Below, piece by piece: positions 1 to 5,295 of a stretch of DNA of 5,295 bases. The notes under the pieces are model-generated. The model made no database searches and was not told the DNA's origin. It saw only the letters and a list, made by a program, of their open reading frames with translations. Source of the stretch: an uncultured Clostridia bacterium (GTDB lineage: Bacteria; Bacillota; Clostridia; Oscillospirales; CAG-272). Position 1 is the stretch's first letter; each line of letters starts with the position of its first letter. Made by a program: the position numbers and the translations under genes. The DNA is taken from positions 1-5,295 of the forward strand of contig CANQXN010000126.1 of the NCBI GenBank assembly GCA_947627815.1, in the 5' to 3' direction.

Positions 1-1434
1 GAAGAAAACGGCAAAGGCGGTCTTTCCAACACCGCTTACGCCATCGATACGCTCTCCCGCTATTTTAACGACGATGACGACGCCACCACAACCCGCGACG
101 ACATCGTGCTGTTTGCCAACGGCGATATGTTCCAAGGCACGGCGCTTTCCAACATCACCAAGGGCAGAGCGGTGATCGCCGCCATGAACGAAATGGGATT
201 TGACGGCATGGGCGTCGGCAACCATGAGTTTGACTGGGGTCTTGATGTCATTTTCGACTATTGGGACAACGACCCCGAAAACGGCGAGGCCAATTTTCCG
301 CTGATCAGCTCCAACATCCGACACAAAGAGAAAAACAGTCTCGTCGCCGATCTTGACGAAGACGACGCCGTCCTCGCCTATACGATGGTGGAAAAGGAAG
401 GCGTCAAAGTAGGGATCATCGCGGCGATCGGCCCCTGCGAAAACTCCATTTTGCAGACCCGCCTTGTCGATTACAGCTTTGACAGCGTGGTGTCTTCGGT
501 GAAAAACGCCGCACTGGCGCTCGATGCCGCGGGCGCCGACCTCATTTCTGTCAACATTCACTACGGCGATACCCAAGGCGTTACGAGCTATAAAGCCAAC
601 GGAGAAATCGCCGAACTGAAAAACGACGAGGGCGAATACCTCGTGGATGTGATCTTCAACGGCCACACCCATTCGATGCAGACAGGTGATTGCCGGCGCG
701 GCGACGGCAGCGCGGTGCCGGTGGTTCAGGCCGGCAGCTACAACGAGGCGCTGGGTTATGTCAAAATCCTCTATAACGAAGAGGAAGACCGCGTCATCGA
801 ATATGAGCGTAAAACGCTGGATGTCGACAGCGTCGGCACCAAATATAACGAAAATGTCGAAAAAGCGGTGGACGACTATGCCGCAAAGCTCGACGACGAG
901 CTTGTCACGCTGGCCGTCTCCGATGTGACGGTGCGCTCCAAATCCGCCCTGTACAGTTATGTGGCCGATATTATGGTCAAAGCCTTTGACGCCGATTATG
1001 CCGTGTCCAACACCGGCGGACTCCGTGGCGGCGGGGGCATCGAAAAAGGCAAGCCCATCACCGAGGCCAACCTGTACGAGATCATTCCCTTTGACAACGA
1101 GGTCTATTTTGTCACCATCCAGGGAGACGCGCTCTACAAATTCTATACCGAGCAGGGCGACTATTATTTCTTCGGCAAAAAGAACAGCGCGCCCGCCTTC
1201 AATGTTTTGGAGAACAGCAAGGAGAAATATACGCTCGCCATCATCGATTATGTCTATACCAGCCAATATTTCACCGGCAAATACGGCGACTATAGGCCTT
1301 ACATTTCTTCCACCGAAGAGACGCATCTCTGCCTGCGCGACCTGCTCGTTCTCGATGTCGCGCTCTACGGAGAAGCCGGCCTTGCCTGGAACCCCAATCA
1401 GGGCGCTAAAATCACCAAACAGACCTGGCGCTGA
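1..1434 (+). CDS. 5'-nucleotidase / 2',3'-cyclic phosphodiesterase family protein (UshA-like), 5' end missing
   Basis: The frame is open from the left edge, so the true start, any export signal and the first metal motif (DxH) lie outside; 477 residues are visible. Seen, counting from the edge: GDMFQG (41-46) and GNHEFDWG (73-80), metallophosphatase metal and catalytic motifs; NIHYGD with His187; NGHTH (220-224), the last metal motif; then the C-terminal 5'-nucleotidase domain with NTGGLRGG (337-344), whose Arg usually contacts substrate, and the YEIIPFDNEV segment. Members of this family are exported two-metal enzymes that dephosphorylate nucleotides or related phosphoesters for scavenging. 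No sortase motif or hydrophobic tail is seen at the C-terminus, so the protein would be free or anchored only by an unseen N-terminus. The last ~100 residues are divergent: the spacer before the final helices looks short and the usual GGDGY-like motif appears as KYGDY. An aspartate-rich loop lies at 24-34. It is followed after 3 nt by tag. Family is secure; exact substrate is unknown. Confidence 0.93.
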   Translation, partial: EENGKGGLSNTAYAIDTLSRYFNDDDDATTTRDDIVLFANGDMFQGTALSNITKGRAVIAAMNEMGFDGMGVGNHEFDWGLDVIFDYWDNDPENGEANFPLISSNIRHKEKNSLVADLDEDDAVLAYTMVEKEGVKVGIIAAIGPCENSILQTRLVDYSFDSVVSSVKNAALALDAAGADLISVNIHYGDTQGVTSYKANGEIAELKNDEGEYLVDVIFNGHTHSMQTGDCRRGDGSAVPVVQAGSYNEALGYVKILYNEEEDRVIEYERKTLDVDSVGTKYNENVEKAVDDYAAKLDDELVTLAVSDVTVRSKSALYSYVADIMVKAFDADYAVSNTGGLRGGGGIEKGKPITEANLYEIIPFDNEVYFVTIQGDALYKFYTEQGDYYFFGKKNSAPAFNVLENSKEKYTLAIIDYVYTSQYFTGKYGDYRPYISSTEETHLCLRDLLVLDVALYGEAGLAWNPNQGAKITKQTWR

Positions 1435-1437
1435 CGC

Positions 1438-2037
1438 ATGAGCGCACCTCTTTCCGCCCTTGCCCCGCGCTGTGCCTGGGTCAGAGGGCAAAACGAAACC
1501 TATCTTGCCTATCACGATAACGAGTGGGGCGTTCCCGTCCACGACGACAGAAAACTGTTTGAGCTTCTGCTGCTCGAAGCCTTTCAGGCCGGCCTCTCCT
1601 GGGCCTGCGTCCTCAACAAGCGAAACGCTTTTCGCCAAGCCTTTGACGGGTTTGACCCCGAAAAAATCGCTTCCTACGGCAAAGACAAAACAGACGCCTT
1701 GGCCGCCGACCCCGGGATCATCCGAAACAGGAAAAAAATCGAGGCGGCGGTGAAAAACGCCGGCGTTTTCCTCGCGATCCAGAAAGAGTTCGGCAGTTTT
1801 GACGCCTATCTGCGGTCATTCACTGACGGCGCGGTTGTCTGTGAATCCTACGCTTTGCGCACGACTTCTCCTTTGTCGGACGCGCTCTCGAAAGACCTGA
1901 AAAAGCGCGGCATGTCCTTTGTCGGCTCCACCGTTCTGTATTCCTACCTTCAGGCGGTGGGCGTCATCAACGGCCACGGCGAAGAATGCGCCCTCTGCCC
2001 CGCAAAAACCATAAAAAAACAGACGCCGGTTTTGTAA
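1438..2037 (+). CDS. tag: DNA-3-methyladenine glycosylase I (Tag)
   Basis: Cytoplasmic base-excision-repair enzyme that removes 3-methyladenine from alkylated DNA, leaving an abasic site. The 199-residue length is close to the family norm (E. coli Tag about 187). Visible signatures: RCAWV and YLAYHDNEWGVP (residues 11-33) and EAFQAGLSW (47-55). By recalled alignment with E. coli Tag, Glu47 matches catalytic Glu38, Tyr25 and Trp55 match base-pocket Tyr16 and Trp46, and Cys12, His26, His180 and Cys184 match the structural zinc ligands Cys4, His17, His175 and Cys179. The DALSKDLKKRGMSFVGST block (about 148-165) is also typical. The start is fixed: the same frame has a stop two codons upstream and no other start codon before Cys12. 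No Shine-Dalgarno sequence is visible, so translation probably depends on ribosomes finishing the nucleotidase gene 3 nt upstream. The last codons form the 5' arm of a hairpin terminator. Confidence 0.95.
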   Translation: MSAPLSALAPRCAWVRGQNETYLAYHDNEWGVPVHDDRKLFELLLLEAFQAGLSWACVLNKRNAFRQAFDGFDPEKIASYGKDKTDALAADPGIIRNRKKIEAAVKNAGVFLAIQKEFGSFDAYLRSFTDGAVVCESYALRTTSPLSDALSKDLKKRGMSFVGSTVLYSYLQAVGVINGHGEECALCPAKTIKKQTPVL

Positions 2038-2050
2038 AAAACCGGCGTTT
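2023..2050 (+). terminator. Hairpin at the end of tag, stop codon in its loop
   Basis: A perfect 11-bp inverted repeat, ACGCCGGTTTT (2023-2033) and AAAACCGGCGT (2038-2048), encloses the loop GTAA, in which the last three bases are the tag stop codon. On the + strand the T-run after the stem is short (TTT, then ACTGTT), so termination may be incomplete. On the - strand the stem is followed after three bases by seven T residues (complement of 2013-2019), so it reads as a better terminator for antisense transcription. Role as terminator is inferred from structure. Confidence 0.7.
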
Positions 2051-2059
2051 ACTGTTGAA

Positions 2060-2125
2060 CCCCCTTTCCTTCCCTTTTGGAAAAGTTCTTGGGGGGCCGG
2101 GGGTTTCTTTCAAGAAACCCCCGGC
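2060..2125. repeat. Two-hairpin intergenic palindrome module
   Basis: Downstream hairpin: GCCGGGGGTTTCTT (2096-2109) pairs perfectly with AAGAAACCCCCGGC (2112-2125), leaving only TC between the arms (a real loop would open one or two pairs). Immediately upstream, CCCCC (2060-2064) can pair with the G-run at 2091-2096 around an inner CTTTT-GG-AAAAG palindrome (2074-2085), giving a second imperfect hairpin that competes for part of the same G-run. The module does not fit a simple terminator because no T-run abuts the stem; the nearest begins 12 nt later, inside the next promoter's spacer. It resembles the G/C-block hairpins often found dispersed between genes in clostridial genomes, a resemblance from memory only. 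It could be a repeat element, a transcript 3'-end stabiliser, or a barrier between tag and the MATE promoter. Confidence 0.6.
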
Positions 2126-2131
2126 GGGTGA

Positions 2132-2160
2132 TTGACCTTTTTTTGAAAGTGTGATACAAT
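2132..2160 (+). promoter_or_regulatory. SigA-type promoter of the MATE gene
   Basis: The -35 box is TTGACC (2132-2137), the spacer is exactly 17 nt and contains a run of seven T, and the -10 box is TACAAT (2155-2160), preceded by TG at 2152-2153 as in an extended -10. Both boxes are one base from consensus. Initiation is expected near 2167, giving a leader of about 22 nt, too short for a riboswitch or attenuator. No clear operator palindrome overlaps the boxes; the nearest is the hairpin ending at 2125, 6 nt upstream of the -35. Confidence 0.85.
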
Positions 2161-2176
2161 GAACAGGACTTTACAC

Positions 2177-2182
2177 AAAGGA
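2177..2182 (+). promoter_or_regulatory. Ribosome binding site of the MATE gene
   Basis: AAAGGA lies 6 nt before the ATG at 2189. It supports that start over later in-frame ATGs and is the only clear Shine-Dalgarno sequence seen at a gene start in the window. Confidence 0.8.
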
Positions 2183-2188
2183 TGACCT

Positions 2189-3589
2189 ATGAATATCAAA
2201 AAATATATCGGCAACCGCTCGTTCTACCGCATGATCCTTGCGGTCACGCTGCCCATCATGGCGCAAAACGGCATCTCCACCTTTGTCAGCCTCCTCGACA
2301 ATCTCATGGTGGGGCGGTTGGGCAATGAATCGATGTCGGGCGTCTCGATCGTCAACCAGTTTTTGTTTATTTTCAATTTGCTCATTTTCGGCGCCGTGGC
2401 GGCGGGCGGCATCTATATGGCGCAGTTTCACGGGAGCGGCGACCGGCAAGGCGAATGTCACACCTTCCGTTTTAAATTTCTCTCCTGCCTGCTCGTGGGG
2501 ATCCTCGGCATTGTCATTTTGGGCGTCTTTCAGAACCCGCTGATCGGCCTTTTCCTCCAAGGCGCTTCTGCCGATGTCGACCCGGTTCTGACCCTTTCCG
2601 AGGGAAAAGCCTATCTCAACATCATGCTCACAAGCCTCATTCCCTTTGCGATCGCCAATGTCTACGCCTCCAGCATGAGGGAAACGAACGATACCGTCAC
2701 GCCCATGGTGGCAAGCATCGTGTCGGTGGGCATCAATTTTGTCTTAAATTATCTTCTGATCTTCGGCCACCTCGGTATCCCCCGCTTGGGGGTCAGGGGC
2801 GCCGCCATTGCCACCGTGATCGCCCGCGTAGCCGAGCTTCTCGTGCTGATCGTCCGCACGCACGGCAAAAAGGAGCGCTATCCCTTTATCATCGGCGCGT
2901 ACCGCTCCCTCAAGATCCCCAAAACGCTGGCGGGACAGATTTTCCTGCGCGGCCTGCCGCTCATGCTGAATGAACTCTTCTGGTCGCTCGCCGTCACCCT
3001 GAGCAATCAGTGCTATTCCACCCTGAGCCTGGATGTGGTACCGGCGCAAAGCATCCACACCACCCTTTTTAATGTCTTTTCGGTGGTCTATATGTCCATG
3101 GGTACGGCGGTTTCCATCATCGTCGGCAATCTCTTGGGCGCGGGCAAGTTAGAAGAGGCGCGGGACACCGATCGGAAGATGATCGTCTTTTCGGTCTTTT
3201 GCGGCTGTATCACCGGCGGCGCGATGGCGGGCTTTTCGCATCTCTTCCCCCTGCTCTACAATACCACCGACGCCGTCCGTTCTCTTGCCGCCTACATGCT
3301 CATTGTCTCGGGCGCGATCATGCCCTTTTCGGCTTTCACCAACGCCGCCTATTTCACCATCCGTTCGGGCGGGAAAGTGCTGCTCACCGTGCTGTTTGAC
3401 TCGGTCTACATGTGGACGGTGTTAATGCCGCTCGTTTATTTCCTCTCCCGCTATACCGACATCAGCATTTATTTGCTCTTCGCCTTGGGTCAGGGTACCG
3501 AAGTCGTCAAATCGGTTCTCGGCTTTTTCATGCTGCGCCGGGGCAGTTGGGTGCGCCGTCTGGTGCCGCAGAAAGAAAAAACGCAATAA
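2189..3589 (+). CDS. MATE-family multidrug/metabolite efflux transporter
   Basis: Inner-membrane antiporter that exports organic cations, drugs or metabolites using a Na+ or H+ gradient. It has 466 residues, the usual MATE length, and about 12 hydrophobic segments in two halves: roughly 15-36, 53-77, 95-116, 142-162, 170-193, 203-223, 248-270, 288-315, 330-353, 365-388, 396-420 and 424-449. Family marks: LDNLMVGRLG in the first segment with membrane Asp37, a residue type implicated in cation coupling in characterised MATEs; QNGIS just before it; NELFW (261-265) at the start of the second half, with a buried Glu262; and GNLLGAGK (313-320) in the loop after segment 8. The tail is short and basic. 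The start is supported by AAAGGA and a strong promoter of its own, so it forms a single-gene unit. No regulator gene is adjacent in the window. Family is certain, subfamily (DinF/MepA-like versus NorM-like) and substrate are not. Confidence 0.93.
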   Translation: MNIKKYIGNRSFYRMILAVTLPIMAQNGISTFVSLLDNLMVGRLGNESMSGVSIVNQFLFIFNLLIFGAVAAGGIYMAQFHGSGDRQGECHTFRFKFLSCLLVGILGIVILGVFQNPLIGLFLQGASADVDPVLTLSEGKAYLNIMLTSLIPFAIANVYASSMRETNDTVTPMVASIVSVGINFVLNYLLIFGHLGIPRLGVRGAAIATVIARVAELLVLIVRTHGKKERYPFIIGAYRSLKIPKTLAGQIFLRGLPLMLNELFWSLAVTLSNQCYSTLSLDVVPAQSIHTTLFNVFSVVYMSMGTAVSIIVGNLLGAGKLEEARDTDRKMIVFSVFCGCITGGAMAGFSHLFPLLYNTTDAVRSLAAYMLIVSGAIMPFSAFTNAAYFTIRSGGKVLLTVLFDSVYMWTVLMPLVYFLSRYTDISIYLLFALGQGTEVVKSVLGFFMLRRGSWVRRLVPQKEKTQ

Positions 3590-3679
3590 AAACGGCGGCT
3601 TGCTTCCCTCTCGCATGAAAAAACGCTTTCTTATAAAACTCAAAAAAGAGCATAAAACGCTTTTCTCTGCCAAAAAGCC

Positions 3680-3725
3680 AAAAGCGGCCGGCGCCTGTTC
3701 GGGGCGCCGACCGCTTTTTTTATTT
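3680..3725. terminator. Bidirectional intrinsic terminator between convergent genes
   Basis: AAAGCGG (3681-3687) pairs with CCGCTTT (3711-3717). After one C/A mismatch, CGGCGCC (3689-3695) pairs with GGCGCCG (3703-3709) around a small TGTTCGG loop. The 3' side runs into seven T (3715-3721) followed by ATTTT, a strong signal for the MATE transcript. On the - strand the stem is followed by an interrupted T-rich stretch (complement of the A-runs at 3672-3683), sufficient to serve glgB, whose stop codon lies about 11 nt before the stem. Confidence 0.88.
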
Positions 3726-3729
3726 TCTT

Positions 3730-5295
3730 TCACGGTTGTTTTTCGGGAAAGGCGACGATGATCGACTCATAGGGGCGCAGATTGTAAGTCAGGGTATAGG
3801 GGCGCCCGTCGCAGTCGCGCCGTTCGGCGGTCATGGGCGGAACCTCCCGCGCGTCGCCCGGCAGACATTCATAGCTTGAGAAGAGCCGCTGATACCAACC
3901 GGCGAGCGGCACACCGCAGGTGTAGCCGTTGTAGGCCACAGGCGAAAAGTTGCAGATCACCAAAAGCGCGCCGTCGTAATTCCAGGGGTTGCGGCGGATA
4001 TAGCTCACCGTGTTGCGGTAATAGTCCTGCCGGTTGACCCACTCAAAGGTCGCGGGGTCGCGGGTATCGCTGTACAGGCAGGGATGCGCTTTATAAAGGG
4101 CGAGCAGCGCGCGCAAGGTCTCCATCACATCCCGATGACCGCTTTGGTCGCAAAGCGACCAATTGATCTCTTTTGCCTCGTTCCACTCGGCGTTTTCGGC
4201 GAAATCCTGCCCCATAAAGAGCAGTTTTTTGCCGGGGTGCGTGAACATGTAGGTATACAAGGTTTTCAGCCCGCCGAACTGGTCGGCCTCGTTGCCCGGG
4301 AATTTTTTCATCATGGGGCGCTTGCCGTAGACCACCTCGTCATGCGAAAGGACAAGAATGAAATTTTCACTGAAAGCATAGTCGAGAGAATGTACGATAT
4401 TATCGTGATGCCAGCCCCGATACAGAGGATCCTTGCCGACATAGCGCAAAGTGTCGTTCATCCAGCCCATGTTCCATTTGTAGGCAAAGCCAAGCCCGCC
4501 TTCCTCGGGCGGCGTCGTGATTTTGGGAATGGCGGAGGAATCTTCGGCGATGAGATAGCCTTTGCTTTGCTTTTGCAGCACCGAATTGATATGCCGGAAA
4601 AACTCGAAACTTTCGAGGTTTTCGTTGCCGCCGAAGCAGTTGGGGCGCCACTGTTCCCGGCTGAAGCTGTTATAGAGCATGGCCGCCACCGCGTCCACCC
4701 GCAAGGCGTCGACATGAAATTCGTTCATCCAATAAAAGGCGTTGGAGATAAAAAAGCTCTTGACCTCGGGTTTGCCGTGGTCGAACGCCTTAGTACCCCA
4801 TTCCGGGTATTCCGCCCGCAAGGGATCGGCGTATTCGTAAAGCGGCGTGCCGTCAAAGCACTCAAGGCCGAAGGTGTCCTTGGGAAAATGCGCTGGCACC
4901 CAATCGAGGATCACGCCGATGCCGCTCTGGTGCATGGTGTCCACAAAAAAGCGAAAATCGTCAGGGCAGCCGTAGCGGGCGGTGGGGGCATAATAGCCCG
5001 TGACCTGATAGCCCCAGGATCCGTCAAAGGGATATTCGCAGATGCCCATGAGTTCCACATGGGTATACCCCATGTAGGTGAGGTATTCGGCGAGCTGTTT
5101 TGCCAGCACGCGATAATTCATAAACCCGTCGGGGCCGTTGGCATAGTCCTTTTTCCAGGAGCCGAGCTGTACCTCGTAGACGGCCATCGGCCGCTCTTGG
5201 GTGTGTTTATTGTCCTGCTTTTTCCGATAGGCGCCATCCTGCCAGCGATAGCCCGAGAGCGGGCAAACCACGGAAGCGTTTTCCGGCCGCAGCTG
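3730..5295 (-). CDS. glgB: 1,4-alpha-glucan (glycogen) branching enzyme, GH13, 5' end missing
   Basis: Cytoplasmic enzyme that cuts alpha-1,4 glucan chains and reattaches them as alpha-1,6 branches, the last step of glycogen synthesis. The frame is open to the right edge; 521 residues are visible, against about 630-730 for the whole protein, so the N-terminal CBM48 region and true start lie outside. The in-frame GTG at 5269-5271 is not the start, because the residues before it (LRPENAS) fit the family's conserved linker to the catalytic barrel. Seen, counting from the edge: YEVQLGSW (40-47), PFDGSWGYQVTGYYAPT (89-105), DWVPAH (131-136, GH13 region I), DALRVDAV (196-203) with nucleophile Asp201, LIAEDSS (248-254) with acid/base Glu251, and LSHDEV (316-321) with transition-state Asp319. 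All catalytic residues are intact, and the C-terminal beta domain ends normally (PYESIIVAF). Neighbouring glycogen genes, if any, would lie upstream beyond the edge. Confidence 0.95.
   Translation of the reverse strand, partial: QLRPENASVVCPLSGYRWQDGAYRKKQDNKHTQERPMAVYEVQLGSWKKDYANGPDGFMNYRVLAKQLAEYLTYMGYTHVELMGICEYPFDGSWGYQVTGYYAPTARYGCPDDFRFFVDTMHQSGIGVILDWVPAHFPKDTFGLECFDGTPLYEYADPLRAEYPEWGTKAFDHGKPEVKSFFISNAFYWMNEFHVDALRVDAVAAMLYNSFSREQWRPNCFGGNENLESFEFFRHINSVLQKQSKGYLIAEDSSAIPKITTPPEEGGLGFAYKWNMGWMNDTLRYVGKDPLYRGWHHDNIVHSLDYAFSENFILVLSHDEVVYGKRPMMKKFPGNEADQFGGLKTLYTYMFTHPGKKLLFMGQDFAENAEWNEAKEINWSLCDQSGHRDVMETLRALLALYKAHPCLYSDTRDPATFEWVNRQDYYRNTVSYIRRNPWNYDGALLVICNFSPVAYNGYTCGVPLAGWYQRLFSSYECLPGDAREVPPMTAERRDCDGRPYTLTYNLRPYESIIVAFPEKQP

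Noticed and set aside
1432..1434. Recoding of TGA as an amino acid, making a nucleotidase-Tag fusion gene
   Set aside because: Tryptophan is encoded by TGG throughout, both proteins end and begin where their families do, and there is no selenocysteine-type context; an ordinary stop is simpler.
686..1441. Two + strand frames (80 and 160 codons) overlapping the nucleotidase
   Set aside because: They are out-of-frame shadows of a gene with clear catalytic motifs; the products are Ser/Pro/Arg-rich, as expected for shifted reading of this composition.
2138..2144. T-run after the 2096-2125 hairpin as a terminator tail
   Set aside because: It begins 12 nt past the stem, too far for intrinsic termination, and falls inside the 17-nt spacer of the MATE promoter.
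2171..2560. 129-codon open frame on the - strand opposite the MATE start
   Set aside because: It lies antisense to a clear transporter, overlaps its promoter, and encodes a charged low-complexity product typical of a shadow frame in GC-rich coding DNA.
2744..3058. 104-codon open frame on the - strand inside the MATE gene
   Set aside because: It is wholly antisense to conserved membrane segments, with no ribosome binding site or recognisable domain.
3422..3733. 103-codon open frame on the - strand just downstream of glgB
   Set aside because: It runs across the bidirectional terminator and antisense to the end of the MATE gene, and has no recognisable domain.
3615..3761. Small + strand ORF of about 48 codons starting ATG AAA AAA CGC
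   Set aside because: It has no ribosome binding site, runs through the intrinsic terminator and into the end of glgB, and its composition follows the hairpin and T-run rather than a protein.
5269..5271. GTG as the start of the branching-enzyme gene
   Set aside because: The frame stays open to the right edge and the upstream residues (LRPENAS) match the conserved linker before the barrel, so this is an internal valine of a gene cut by the window.
1..5295. CRISPR array, tRNA or rRNA gene, insertion sequence, or defence-system genes
   Set aside because: No regularly spaced repeats, cloverleaf-like segments, transposase motifs or defence-type domains were seen; nearly all the sequence is accounted for by four known-family genes.

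Overview
The window holds four protein genes in a compact, moderately GC-rich bacterial layout. A low-GC-type Gram-positive (Firmicutes, probably a Clostridia/Oscillospirales-like gut or anaerobic bacterium) fits best. The reasons are the wording of the branching-enzyme and MATE proteins, an AAAGGA ribosome binding site, a textbook SigA-type promoter and strong intrinsic terminators. This assignment is inferred from protein flavour and signals, not from any search.

Left part, + strand: the window opens inside a UshA-type 5'-nucleotidase / 2',3'-cyclic phosphodiesterase (1-1434, 5' end cut off). It is followed after 3 nt by a complete DNA-3-methyladenine glycosylase I gene, tag (1438-2037), almost certainly cotranscribed and translationally coupled. 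The end of tag forms a perfect 11-bp hairpin with its TAA stop in the loop. A second, very stable G/C-block hairpin module (about 2060-2125) follows and looks like a dispersed intergenic repeat.

Middle, + strand: a strong promoter (TTGACC, 17 nt, TACAAT with an extended TG) starts a separate one-gene unit encoding a complete 466-residue MATE-family efflux transporter (2189-3589).

Right part, - strand: the last 521 residues of a GH13 glycogen branching enzyme (glgB) run convergently toward the MATE gene, with the 5' end and the CBM48 region beyond the right edge. A strong hairpin between the two convergent genes (about 3680-3725) probably ends both transcripts.

Functionally the genes are unrelated housekeeping or accessory functions: extracellular nucleotide scavenging, alkylation repair, drug or metabolite export, and glycogen synthesis. 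I see no mobile element, CRISPR array, RNA gene or clear novel multi-gene system. The points most worth a second look are the divergent nucleotide-binding end of the nucleotidase, the nucleotidase-tag junction, and the hairpin module between tag and the MATE promoter.
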